64,000 nt of DNA from positions 124,001-188,000 of the forward strand of contig QYAI01000081.1 of NCBI GenBank assembly GCA_003988855.1. The letters are read 5' to 3'. The notes beneath the pieces were generated by a model that worked only from the letters and a program-made list of their open reading frames with translations, was not told the origin of the DNA and made no database searches. A program made the position numbers and the translations under genes. Of this stretch, positions 44,452-57,800 are shown one piece after another; the first letter of the stretch is position 1; the number at the start of each line of letters is the position of its first letter. Source of the DNA: Arachnopeziza araneosa (Eukaryota; Ascomycota; Leotiomycetes; Helotiales; Arachnopezizaceae).

Positions 44452-46552
44452 ATGCATTGTGGTGAAGATGATTCGCCGCCTTACATCACTTCGTATCGAA
44501 ATGGTCCCTATAACTTTTCGATAGCTTCTTCCGCCTCCTCCTCATCCGCCTCGGTTTGGTCCGATGCCGCCTCCCAATCATCGGACGACTCTTCTGTCAC
44601 AAGCGGTCCCTCCGACACTCAATCATCACCTACATTTACAACCACCAAAAATACATACGAACAAAATATCACTGCCGCGATTTATTGGCCCAAGCACAAG
44701 TTGCCAGTCGAGGTTGCGCCAGAACAACGGCAACACCCTAGACGAACAAGTATTGGAGCAACATCTCGAACAGGATGTCCACCTACGTTAGTTCGCCAAT
44801 CAGATCGAAAGGTCAACTTTGTCGACAGCCTCGTCGGTAAGATATAGCACAATCCTAGATAAGCTCACTCACTCAATGATTCCCCATCCAGATTCGTCGG
44901 CGCAGATTGTTGAAGCAATTTGGCCCCTTTCCTCAGTTCCCTGCCGAAGCGACATGGGAAGCAAAGGGGTACTTCCTTTACGCACGTTTATTCAAGAGAC
45001 CCTTCGACGGTCGAGAACAAGTTACTCGACTCTCCAGGTCGCTTTGTACTATCTTATACTAATTAAACCACATGTGCCAAAGCACGACTTTACGATGGAA
45101 CAGCCGGATGATGCACATTCTATTCGCGCCCTTCAATGCGGACGTCGCATGTTCCTATCAGCTCTTATCCTCGCTTCCAAGTACCTCCAGGACCGGAACT
45201 ACTCCGCTCGAGCGTGGAGCAAAATTTCCGGATTGAATACGTTGGAGATCAACCAAAACGAAATGGCTTTCCTTTTAGCTGTCAATTGGGAGCTACACAT
45301 TACCGATGCCGTTTTCCAACGCTGGACCGACATTGTATTAAAATATACCTCAACACAACCTCCGTCTCCCGGTTCCCCTTGTCCTCGCCTGGGAGAGATA
45401 TCTCCAGACTGGAAGGCAATCATTCTTATGCTCAACCCTCAGTTAGATAACATTGAGGGCTTTGTGCCATCAACACCAGCTCAGGCCACAATCCAGACTA
45501 TTAGTGAAACCTACCCACGATCATTTGCCCCCTTGGCGGCTGATCGCAGCAACTTCGGGTCTGGTTCCAATGAGTCAACTCCCACTCAAAGGTTTTATAC
45601 TCCCAGTGTCATGGAGCCTTCGCCAACCACGGTATATTCACCCAGCAAATTTGCGCCAGCTCTTGGTTTGTTACCTACACCAAGACTGACGCCACAGAGT
45701 ACTGGATTCAACACTCCTGCAGTGAGTGCTGCATCCTACATGCTCGGCAAGTCGTCAATGGGTTATGCGATGGCACAAGCTTCCACTATGTCTTCATCGC
45801 AAAACAATGAGAAGTGGCAAATGCTATCTTCACCTCAGTCATACGTCTCACACCGACGATCATCATTAGCCAACTCTGTCTCGTCTATGTCGTCGCCAGA
45901 GTCAATGGTCTCGGATAGTTCATCAAGATCATCTCGTTCCTCTTCGATCTCCTCTGCCTCGTCACTGATGAGCGCGCCGATTTCGTCCAAATTGGATGTA
46001 CAAGCGCGCTGTCGGTACGCGAAGCTCTGCAGTGAGAAGCAGAACAGGATGTTCATTGCTACACTTCCGGAAGACTATTCTGATAACGGCTCAACGTCGT
46101 CTCCCGAGTCATATGCTGGTCCCGTCGGCAAAGACTTCCTTGACCTGTCTCTCAATACCCCATTAGGTCGCCGGGAAGTCGACGATTACTTTTCTAAAGA
46201 CGAGGAAGCTGCTCGTGCTCTACAAGAGCTTCACAACCATCCACGTTCCGTGGAATCACCTAGCCGAGCTGGAGCGAAGCGTAGCCGAACGCACTCGATC
46301 GACAATTCCCTTCAAGAGAATGTCAGAGAGATACTAAGTGGACGCTATCAATCTGAAAATAGCTGGTCCGACAACTTTGTCCGGTCCCGCAACAGTTCCA
46401 ATGGCCAGGTTGCGGTCAGCCGTTCAACATCGGCTTCGTCCTTCGGTCGCAAGAGAGTTTGCTGCGCGACAGAAGCTTCACGTTCAAATCCCTCCTTACA
46501 TCCGGCATTCGGAGGCTTCGGAGGTCCAGGCATGTGGGAAGGGTATACTTAA
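44452..46552 (+). CDS. PCL-type (Pho85-like CDK) cyclin
   Basis: Exons 44452-44836 and 44892-46552 give 681 aa; the 55-nt intron joins NFVDSLV to DSSAQIVEAIW. The start is the ATG at 44452; the two codons before it in frame do not include another ATG. The N-terminus is Ser-rich. The cyclin box (about 155-270) has LPLRTFIQETLRRSRTSYS, LQVALYYLILIKPHV, CGRRMFLSALILASKYLQDRNYSARAWSKISGL and LEINQNEMAFLLAVNWELHIT, the pattern of Pcl5/Clg1-like cyclins. The long C-terminal half is disordered and rich in Ser, Pro and Thr (possible degradation signals), ending in a Gly-rich FGGFGGPGMW segment. Pcl cyclins direct Pho85-like kinases in nutrient and morphogenesis signalling (family knowledge). Which member this is cannot be settled here. 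Confidence 0.88.
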
Positions 46553-49500
46553 TTAGTCGTTACAACACCCTATCCGCCCTATACATACTTCTACCACCGC
46601 TTGTCATAAAATACTTTCTTTTGTCTAAAATCAAACCATCGGGAGTTGACATCGGGCTGCTTACTTTGTGGAGTCTGTTGTCTGCGAGCATCATACCGGC
46701 ATCTAGAGTCTAACGGACGGGTTATCTTATCTTTCTGTGTGGCGTCTATAGATGGGTAGAATTGCGCGCATTTACAGTCTTGGAGCACAGTGTTCAGCCT
46801 TGGGTTGTCGACTTTCTCGACTGTAAGTTTAGGGGTGGTGAATTGCATTGCAGTGGCACCGAATGCAATAGGTTTTGTTGCATTGAAGGCGTGAATATGT
46901 CGTTGTTGCACGGATAAGGAGTTTATGAACGGTTTTAGTGGGCTGATGCTCTGGTTTGAGCTGAAGCAAGGTCATGAACGGTGCACATACTTCCGACCTA
47001 AGGCAATGTCAGACATATTTGCGGGCTTGAAACTTGTCTCTTGCATTGTTGATGTGACATTGTGAAGCAATGACTCTAATGAATGCATGTGAGAAGAGGG
47101 TCTATCGAAGAATGAGTCACATCAATACTTTTACACGTGCTTCGTCACATGATTCCCGTTAGCGTAGTTGAGTTTTATCGAATAGTTATGTTTTTGATGT
47201 CATAAATTTACCAAAGAAGCTTGATTTGTTCTAATTGCCTCATATCCTACTTTAGAGAAGTTTGGATTTAATTATCGGTCTTGAAACCACGTGTTCTGCG
47301 GCTGGTTTTCGATCAATCGCCAAATGTTTTGATTTCCATATCTTGTTATAATAGTAAGTAATATACTATTGGCTCTGCTGAATTTTGTAGTCATTCAACT
47401 CGATCCAACATCTTAACCATAGGAGCTGAGCAAGATTAACCATACATCAAATTCTAGCAAAGCTTTCCCTGGGCGCGTGGGGGAGATGACGGATCTCGTG
47501 AAGTTCGTTCACATCCTCGTACGAGCTTTTCCCATCCAAGCTTTACAGAAGCCATGAAAGAATATACTGTTGTCCTTTTGCAAGTCCAGAATTTGGCAAT
47601 GAAGTCTGTAGTTCTTGGCAATACGCCTTAAATGTATTCAATCACTCTGGTCAACGATATGTTCACTTGCTTGAATAGCTGCATATTATCATCAATTGAA
47701 GAGCAGTGATATGAAAGCGAGTACCAATTATCAAAACAGAAGACGTTATTGTCCCCCATACGACAGACAAAGTCAATCAAAGCCTTCGCTGCTTAGAAAC
47801 ACTCGTCAACATAGATGGTTCCTGTTATCAAGGGTGGCTCCGAAGACTAGACGTCCTGTGAGATGAGGTCGTACGACAGCCCTAAGAACAATGACAAAAT
47901 TATAATATTGCGTCAGGCATCAAGACTGTAATGGATATCCTTCCATTGCACTCTGTTCCTTAACGTTAGGGAAATCTTCTGCAGATATTGTGTAGCCAAA
48001 TCATAGACTCGAGACAGAGTTCGGCTACCGAAACTCAATACCGTTGGTGCTGATTTCCAATCTTATGAGGCCGTCGTTATTCGAGTCTGTCGTCTGTTGT
48101 CCCTAGCAAGGTTCAGCAGCAGCAGATTGCTTTTGAGGTGATATGCCTGTTGAAGAGATTAGAGTATGTCAATGTGCATTAATCGCACCATCTACAATAA
48201 TGGAAGTATTCAGGTAATTTATCTCAAATGGATCATCATTGCGGATCCGTGGATAGAATTCGCTCCCTATTCGCTCCCTATTCGCCCTTTGTTGACTTCG
48301 CTTAGCTCTTGCCTCGCGTACGTTGCGTCCCTACTTCTTGTCACCAACTCACTTTCTTGCAACTCCAGACGGCAGATTCAAAGAATCTGATTGCGAGATT
48401 CTATTCTCAATTTTCAAGATGGGATTTGCCCAACCTGCCACAATATCCTTTTGGCGAAAGCTCACGGAAATCAACGCCGAAATAAAGTCATTCTTTCCTA
48501 AACTACCTACCGACATGGGGTTTTAAATCTAAAAACTCGTCCATTCATCCTTCCCTAGAGTTATTAAATTATTTTCGATCCTCAAGATAGATGGGAAAAC
48601 TCTAAGCCAATGAAAGTTTCAGTTTCAACTGTCACATCCTTCTCGTTATCATTAGAAATTCATGAAACGGGGACACCTCAAATTATAAGACCCTATTTGA
48701 TGCGAAAGGCATTATTTCCTCCTCTGTTACCGATCTTCGAATTAACTTAGAAATTGATACCCCATTTCCAACTCTCCAGATGAGTGGTGGAACTCATAGG
48801 ATGTTAACAGCCCGTTTCTCAATCGCACCTCCAAGGATTCTTGCGAAGAATTTCAGTGCTCTATCAGGTATCGAAGCGAGAACAAGTTATTTTTGGGGTG
48901 CTAATCTTAGAGATTCGCTACAACTAACTCAAAAGCCAAGAAAGCTGCTCGGCGATTTAGGCATGCGAAAGGTTTTGATAAAGGTAAATTAGATCTGGGG
49001 GAATTTGAAGCTAGGAAACAGAGCTTATATTGATAGGTTTGGGAATATTCAATTGACTAACACTTATGGGCTGCTTTCATTGATCAGAATCGAGAGTGAG
49101 ATTTTGAAAGCGCCAAATCGACATGAGGCTCATACACAGTGATGGAACTTCCGCTCTCAAATACTCCTCTCGAGTAGAATCTACGATGTCCAAATACCCG
49201 TTCTTCATGCTTTCCCGGTAAGAACACTTAAGCGTCATATCGCGGAAAACATGAAACTACGTAAGAACCTTAAACCAGTTTGAACATTCTTGGATTTCAA
49301 AACTTAACTTCGTTTAATCTCAAACAGCTTTCCTGCCTTTCGATTCATTGACGACGAATTAGGCCGTTAAACCGAGATGCTTTCGACAGACGAATAATAT
49401 CTTCAAGCTTCAGCGGAGAGGAACTACTTGTGATACAGCTGACTTGAAATGGTTGTATTCATTAAGAAGTAGATAGTACTTATAGCATCTTCTTTGTTTC

Positions 49501-49859
49501 GAGGTCATATAGAAGACTTTGACTACCATTCATTGATTATTGATGCATGTCACATCGCCTTGGTGGCTATATTGCCTATCTCAACTATTTACCCTGCCAA
49601 GAAAGAGTTTCCACAATTCTTGAGAAAATCCACGCGCATCAAATAAAAAGGCATTCGCATTCATGCCCTCTTGAGATTAAAGATGTTTGTTCTGTCTTTC
49701 GTTTAAGACCTATTCTCGTCCTACATATCACATTTAAGAGCTTTTAAATCCACCAACTACCAACCTTGATTTGATATCTATGTTTGCCATTAAGCGCCGA
49801 AAACTACTTCCCGAGCCTTTTGCCGAAAAATCATCACATCCAGTTTCATTATGTCTTTA
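46553..49859. other. Gene-poor AT-rich region between cyclin and SMC5
   Basis: 3.3 kb between convergent genes. Short frames such as 48610-48747 (46 aa) and 48780-48992 lack recognisable domains. A small direct repeat of CGCTCCCTATT lies near 48258-48284. No RNA gene or transposon ends identified. Confidence 0.5.
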
Positions 49860-52800
49860 TCAACCAGCGGCGATAATAGCTCTCCGGATGCCGATAATCT
49901 TTGAAATATCAAGTTTCTTGTAATCATCTGGCATGAACTCGCCACTTGCGATACACAACACCTTCATTCTCTTGTCATACCTCAAGCCTGTGAGTAGTTT
50001 CGGAGTGATAAGGAAGTACTGGCTGGTGTGCTCTTTGCAGGCAATCTCAACCATGCGTTCATGTACTATGCGCTCGTTTCGAGGATCCATTCCCTGGTTT
50101 ATTTCATCCACAACGCGGAATGGCGCTTGGGCAAGAGCTTGGAGTGACATCAGATAGAAAATTGTCGACACCGATCGTTCACCTCCAGACTGCCGGTGTG
50201 CATCCAGAAGTTGAAGAGTCTCGTTTTCCCTGTATACTTTAGCAAACTACAATCATCCAGGAAGACGAATAGTAACCTAAACTTGACTTTGATTTGGATG
50301 GCCCATTTTTCGAATTCTTCATCCTTGTGTATACTAACTTCGCCGGCACAGCGAATCTGCTCAAAATTGTAAGAGAAGGCGTCACTGATCTTCGCAATAA
50401 GTGAATCAAGCTCAGGCTCCCATTTTCCTCGTGTTTTGGCAATGCGACGACTAATCTTAGCAAGCTTCTCTTCAAGTAGTTCTATCTTTTTTCTGTAATC
50501 CTTCGCTTGTGCATCGAAACCTTCCCATTGTTGGATTGCGTTTGGATTGTTGGCGACAATGTAATCGAGTTTGGATTCTTCTGCGCTGATTTCGTTGGTT
50601 AGAGATTCCACGGTACTGTCTTCTGGTGGGTTTGTAAACTGGTCCCGGAAGGGCTCGTATTCTGGATCACTCATGATAGTTATGCAGGCCTGTTGAGCTG
50701 CCTTGGCGATCGCCTTTACTCGTAGAGATTCTTGCTCAGCCTCCTGAACCCGCTGCTTCTCTTCATCCCGTTGTCTTACGACATCACTGTTACGTTCTCT
50801 AAGTCCAACAACATCAGATTCTGCCTCAATAAGCCTGATCTGTGCTTCAAGCAACTCCTCGTGACAAGTCCGAATCTTTGCAACTTGAGTTTTGTATTCA
50901 AGAGTTGCTTTTGCCTTTCGTAGAACAACTTGGTCATGTTGATCACGAAGCTTGCCTACCGTCTTGCGTATATCTAGGATTTGTTCTCTTCTCTCTTGCA
51001 CTGAAGCTTCCTCGGCTTCTGTAACAGCGCTTTAGAAAAGTAAAAATTGGACCTTGATATTGACTTACTGATTTTAGATAGAAGCCCGTTCCATTGAGTG
51101 CGAGCATGCTGTAAACTACCTTTCTCCTCTTTGATTTCTTTCTGTCTTGAGGTCAGCGCTGTGCATAAGAGTCTCAGTCATCTTACAATTTCATTTTCAA
51201 GGTCAGCCCGTCTTTTTTTAAGCTCAACCCTTTCCTTTTTCACTTTATCAACTTCCCGCTTCAGATCACTGAAATTGGCCTCCAAAGAGTCAATCTTGGC
51301 CTGGATTTCACGTCTCTCAGATGCGTCGACCGGTTGATCAGTCCAAATTGTCGCCTTTTTCAGCGCTCTTGTAGTGGTTGAGACAGCCGTGGGACCATAC
51401 TCTCTTCTCCGTGAAACATTGACAGTAGAAGATCCTGTGACCCAAGTTGATAATCTATCGCCTTGAATAATTCTGCGGTACTGGTCGTCTGTTATGTCTT
51501 GTAAAGTGACTGCACATTGATCTAACCTCGCTGCATCGATAAGCATTGAGAGAACGGGTCCAGGTCCATCCACATAATCAATTGCCCACCCATGCATGCC
51601 ATACTGTCGCATCTCATCTCCACTTAGCAGACGTCCTTCAGGTACAGGATGTTCTGCAGTTCTCATAGGAACGTTGTGAAGCTTTAGTTCTCCATGGATT
51701 TTGTTGCTCAGGAGCTTGAAATCTTCCAAGCACTGGGCCGTCAATGCTAGAGCATCGCTGTCTCGAATCACAGACTCAATAGCAGCTCCGTAACGAGGAT
51801 CTTTGATTGAGCATGTAACTAGAGGCGGCCCATAGACTTCTTTTTCAAAGAGGTCTTGATTCTGTTGAACCCATTTCCACGCTTTGGCAACTTGGGGATT
51901 GGTCTTTTCAAGCTTGCTCATCAGTTGGCCTTCTTGTGAGTCGAACTCAGCTAGCTCCTGCTTTGTTGCTTCGTGATTCTTGCGATTGGTTTTACCTAAA
52001 ACTACCAATTCCTCGTATCCGCTGTCGATATTAGATATTTCGGACACGATATGCCTGTTCTCCTGTTCTTTTATTCTCTACACAATAATGAGTGAGCGAC
52101 TTCAAGTTGGCAAAAATACTCACAATGCGTTCATTGAAAGCGACAGAATCAAATGCCGGAGGCTCAACATTACGACGAGCTTTATTATCAGCGATCTGTC
52201 TCAGGCTTTTTTGAATGCAGACTTTCAAGTTCTTCTCATCTTTTACCTCCGACTCCATGGCAGTTTCAATTTCATTTATCTCTTCGGCAATTGCATTAGA
52301 TTTAGTGATGAGGCGCTCAGCATCGCTTTCTGCCGTCCTTAATGCAGCTTTTCGTTGTTTCGCAGCCTCTTTGACCTTGGCCGTGTAGCTCTCTTTCTCT
52401 ATCGTTGATTGCAAGATAGGTTGGATGCTTTCCTCCAATTCCTGGAAGCGCTGTTGCGCCTGTGTTTTCTTTTCTTTGAATACCTTGTGCTGGGTGACAG
52501 CCATTGTATACTCCACAAACGGAATGGTTTTTCTCAACAGATCCACTCTTTGTAAAATCTCGTTCCTTTCCTGAAGCCTCTGGACCTCTGCGTCAAGGTT
52601 CTGTAAACGAGCTTCAACATTTCCTAGCTTCTCTTCATTTTCCTTTTTATGTGTCTCTTCTTCTTTCTGCAATGCCCGAAGCTTTTTCAATTCTTCGTGC
52701 CAGTCTAGCATATGCTGCGGGGCCGCGGCTCGTTGCGTGTATAGTAGTAAATCGACCGGAGATAGGTCTGAAAATTCGGAGACTTTTTCTTGAGGGAGGA

Positions 52801-53449
52801 ATTGACATAGATTGTCGACTTGAATGCGGAATTCGTTGACCAGTTGCTTAACACTACTCAGCGAGGTCTTTTTCCCGTTAATCCACCATTCGCGTGTATT
52901 GCCCTCGCGGGTGATTCGTAGTCGAATGACGGAATTCTTTACTTCTTGAGATTTTTGATGAAGTTCAATCTCGATTTGGGCCTCGTTCGTGTGGTTCTTT
53001 ACGAATTCTCCGACCTGTCCAGCGCGACCAAGATGTTGAGGGCCCCATCCAAGTCCCAAGCATATTGCGCAGACTAAAGAGCTCTTACCAGTACCATTTG
53101 GACCAATGATCATATTCAGGCTCGGTCCAGGAAAGAATTCAGCGCTCTCATAGGTAACGAAATTGGTGAGCTTGACCCTAACAATGGCTCCGGGTTGAAA
53201 CTCGTTCGAACCATCGCTTTCATCTTCACTGTCTTCACCGTACACTCTTTGGGAATACGCTCCATTCGCGGTCGGGGAATCTGGTTCTGACTGAATATCG
53301 CTTTGATAACTGTTCATTCGAGGGCGTTTCTGGGAGTCACTTGATGCAGGACTTTGTCTTTGAGAATTTCTGACGATATCAGCATCATCATCGTCACTCT
53401 CAATATCCGATCGCCGCCTTCTCCTCTGTTGGGTTGACGGCGCCGACAT
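49860..53449 (-). CDS. smc5: SMC5, structural maintenance of chromosomes (Smc5/6 complex)
   Basis: ATPase of the Smc5/6 complex, which acts in nuclear DNA repair and replication-fork processing. Exons 53449-52124, 52077-51187, 51141-51069, 51018-50277 and 50229-49860 give 1133 aa, as usual for the family; introns are 45-50 nt. After a charged disordered N-terminus, GAIVRVKLTNFVTYESAEFF leads to the Walker A IIGPNGTGKSSLVCAICLGLG. Then come coiled coil 1 (about 280-440), the hinge (about 500-680), including YGPPLVTCSIKDPRYGAAIES, and coiled coil 2. The C-terminal head has the ABC signature SGGERSVSTIFYLMSLQ, made by the last splice, and Walker B FRVVDEINQGMDPRNER, then YFLITPKLL. The third exon is only 73 nt. 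The gene is divergent from the Gin4/Hsl1 kinase across 1.4 kb. Confidence 0.97.
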
Positions 53450-54887
53450 GATTGCAATATTTGGATTAAAGAGCTGTGATTATCTTGCTGCAAAGGCTTA
53501 GATAGGCGATCGCGTTGATCGAAGAAAGGTAGACGCGTCGGATTAGCGCTAATTCACGTGATGTTAAATTGTCATTGAACGCAAATCCTCGCCTCTAATG
53601 TTGATGTTGTACCAATACTTGCATTCATTGGCGGAGTTGGAGATCTCATCCAATTCAAGATTTGGCCCAAAACATGTAAAGAGGTCAGGATTTTGGTTCT
53701 GTCGACCTGCAAATGTAGATTACGATATGCACAAAGGAGGCCATTCTACCTAGGTATTAAGTGGTTGATAAGTGAGTACCAAAAGACCAATTTCATTTAC
53801 CTGTGACATCTGGAACAGGTAATCTTGTACTCACGTACTCATCTCATTGTATAAGTTACTTGAGGTACATTAGGCGTATAACATACGTGATGGAGCCACA
53901 TTAAAAAGAAACCTCAAGTTGTAAGGCAAGAACTCGCTGACATTGGATATTTCAGGTACTTAGAGCGAGGGATTGTTCAGCATCTCCTGCTTCACTAGTA
54001 CTGATCACTTGCTTATCATTCCATCATGCCTGAGCTTCTGTGATCAAGAGGTTTGCGATATTACTTTTGTCCTTGGCTAGCCATGACTGCCATACAACTC
54101 AACGAATACTGATGTGATTTAGTTGTGTTAATCCGCAGTATGGCACATTGAATCCACAAGTATTCATCTCACGTAACCGGTGAAACTAAATTCCACCAGT
54201 TCATCAAATTTGAGGACTGCTTGGATTGTCATTTGCTCAAGTGTTGCCATATTTCCTGAGATGAGGGTAACATAAATAAAATACTCGTCCAGCTGTATTC
54301 TAGTTTTACACATTAAGTAGATGCTCAGTTCGAAATCCAGTTGTAACTTTTCTAGATTGTCTGTCATTTCATATTTGAAATCCATTCCGGCCCATTCATG
54401 TTTTTTTCCGTCCGTTGTCATCCGCATTTCTTGCAAACACGTACATTCCTGCCGAAATCACCAAGTAAACACAACCCTTCTTACAACATTCCAATTTCTA
54501 AAATCCACATTGCCTTCCTAATAGCACGTGTATTTTCTCCCCATTGTTCCTCAGTCATTTCTGTTACGCTTACAAAAACAAAGTTTGCCTCCAGCACCTT
54601 CCGTCTTTCGATTCTAACAATAATCCACCTTTTTACTCAAAGGCTCGAAAGACGCCGCGAGCCTCGAATGTATGTCTAACGCGCCTTGTAAGCTTCAGTA
54701 TCTATCCGTTTAACACAGCTTTAGATCTCTGGAGAGTCTTCCTAGTCGCGTCACCTAAGCAACCTCCGGAACCAGTACTCTGGTACTATTACTACCAGAC
54801 ATTACCAGAAACACATGATACCTACTTGTGTGCTGTGCAGATACCGGGAAATGATTTGTTGATATCTAATAGAAAACTGTTCTGACG
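53450..54887. promoter_or_regulatory. Divergent intergenic region, SMC5 / Gin4-like kinase
   Basis: 1.44 kb containing both promoters and a probable long leader for the kinase; the 54400-54870 segment is pyrimidine-rich and includes short ATG frames such as MYV-stop at about 54669. A 90-codon frame at 54164-54436 on the minus strand has no recognisable domain. Confidence 0.5.
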
Positions 54888-57800
54888 ATGAGCAATCGGG
54901 CCGCGACCTGTCCTCCACTTGGAGATGGATCAAAGAGGGTGAATATCTCACGACCCCAACAAGGTCCTCACCCCCTCAAATCTTCACCAGTTTCACACCA
55001 TGAAAGTCTCAAACCCGATAGCTATCTAGTACCTAAACCGCTTACACTTCGTTCTCGAACAAGTGCCCAACCAAATCAAGCTGCCAATCCGCGTCTTTCA
55101 GCAATTGCACAAGATATTGACAACACGAAGGGCAATCGACACTCCCAGGTTTCTTCTACGTCAACAAACTCTAATGGCTCGAAAGTAAAACAATGTATTG
55201 GGCCATGGAGATTGGGGAAAACCCTTGGAAGAGGTGCCACTGCACGGGTTCGATTGGCTCGAAACATTTACACTGGACAGGAGGCTGCGGTGAAGATCGT
55301 CCAGAAGAATAGCGCCCGAATGTCTCAGGCAGGGAGTCTTGCTGCTCTCGATCGTGCAGAGGCTACTCTACCAATGGAAGTCGATGGTTTGCGAAGAATG
55401 CCAGTAGGTATTGAGCGGGAAATCGCAATCATGAAGCTCATTCAGCATCCCAATATTATTGGTTTGTATGATATCTGGGAGAATCACTCGGAGATGTGAG
55501 TTGAGTTTGATGCTTTGATCGATACATGCTGACTATCTCTCTTAACAGCTACTTGGTTCTCGAGTACGTAGACAATGGAGAGCTCTTCACACATATCATG
55601 TCCAAAGGGTTACTTGGGGAGGAAGAGGCCATGAAGTATTTTCGCCAAATTCTCAGTGCCGTTGGATATTGCCATTCATTCAATATTTGTCATCGAGACC
55701 TTAAGCCCGAGAATATTCTTTTGACTAAGAGTGGAGATGTCAAAATTGCGGATTTCGGTATGGCGGCATTACATCAAAGTCCAGACCATAAACTCGATAC
55801 ATCGTGCGGTAGCCCCCACTATGCAGCACCCGAGTTGATTAAAGGATCTAGTTATAAAGGGAATATGGTTGATATCTGGAGCATGGGTGTTGTTTTATAT
55901 GCCACTCTAGCTGGCCGACTACCATTCGATATCGACGGAAGCACAAAAGAGTGGCTTGGACCACTCTTGGCTAAGATCCGAAAAGGAAAGTATGAAATGT
56001 CGCCACACTTCAGCTATGATGCATCTTGCCTCATCTGGGCTATGCTACAAGTCAATCCCGAGAAGAGAATTCGCCTGAGCCAAATCTGGGCACATCCTCT
56101 TTTGAAGAAGTATGATTATTTGGACAGCCTCGGAGGAGGAAAATTCCCTCAATCTCCAAGTGCAAAAGAGTACGCGCGTCCTATACTTAGAAAGAGCGAT
56201 ATACAGAAAGATTTGGTACGCTACTTGAGGTCGATGTGGCACAAACTATCAGAGCAGGAGATTATTGATGCATTGATGACAAAGGAGTAGGTCCCCATCA
56301 AGGATAATTTCAATTCTCTAACAATCTTAGGCCAAATGATCAGAAGCTCTTCTATTCATTACTTTCAAAATATCAAGACTCGGCCTTAGAGAATTATCAA
56401 GGTGACTTGGGATACTCGACCAGTGATTATCATCATGTTAGGCCAGCTCGTCTTACCAAGACATATTCCACTTGCCATTTCCCACAAGCAAACTCAAAAG
56501 GACATGGACACGGACGCCAAATATCCAAGTTTACGGTGATCAGCAATATTCCAGAAACCGAACGTAGTTATGATCCATTCAAGGCCTCACGACCTCAGCA
56601 TCTGAATGGTTATAACAATGATGGTGTGAAGATCACTATCCATCGAGATAGAAATAGCGTCAGAAATCCCAACAGAGCAGGTCTGAACACTCGACAGGAT
56701 TCTCGTAGCTCATCTGGTGCAAGTGGTAGTGTTTTCAGTAAGCACGGCGCTCTCGCACCTCCAAGCAGATTATATCCATCTCGAAGTTCTATCGCAAGCT
56801 CAACTAGAAGTCGACACAGTACCGTTCGTGCAACGGCGGGACGTAGAAAGCGGGGTGTAAGCTTCAATCATTTGCATAGAGACTCAACTAGTGACTTGAG
56901 AACCCGTAATAAAGCCGTTACAAATGGCCGACACAGCAACTTCACCGAAGTTACAGACGACGATGGCGATATTCTGAGGCCTGATATTGAGTCTCCGGAC
57001 TCTAACCTCTACATTCGATCCAAGAAACCTCCAGTTTCTGAGACCAAGAGTAACAGAACAAGTTCCATTTGGAACGATGATGTCCGCCACTTAAGCAGCT
57101 CCTTGGCAAAGGACTGCGATGAAGCATTCAACCGTACAACCGGAGCCTCAAGCGTGGAAAACAAAGCTAGAAACGGAGAGATAGAAAGATCTTCTTCAGA
57201 GCAAAAGCGGAACAAGAAAAAAGACGCCGCTATCAAGGCAAAACAAGCTTTAGATTCCCGCCCACTGCCACCAGCGCCTGAGAGGACAGCTTCTGTAAGA
57301 GCCGAGCTTTTAGAGGCACGAAAACAGGCCGAGTATCGTCAGATGTATGGCGGTGATGATTCTCCAAGCTATCTGAATCGGCTGGTCACACATATTGATC
57401 GTCTTATCCAGCCCATTTCCCCAACTCGTGCTATTGCAGATCGTCGGACAGCGTCTGCTCCCATTGGAGAAAATCGACACTCGTCTATGGGTGCTCCTCG
57501 TCAACTCCCTTCTATCTATGAACTCGGGAGCGAGAATTCGTCCCCTCAAAGAGAGCGAGAGCTTGCTGCTTTTCCAGAACGCCACCGCCGGTCTGAAGGA
57601 AAGCATGGGCGTATTGCTTCTGCTCCAGAAGCCTCATCTATCTGGGAGACTATGCATACGCTGGCGGACGATCGATTTGAACCTCTGGCCTTCAAAGCAA
57701 AGGAGACTATCCGAGTTGTGCCGCCATCATCTCCAATGAGTCCGGTTAGAGCACCAGCTCCACTCAATATCCGAAAGAAGAGTTCGCAGGTTCTTCCTTC

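Noticed and set aside
54164..54436. 90-codon minus-strand frame between SMC5 and the kinase
   Set aside because: No recognised domain, no splice partners, inside a divergent promoter.
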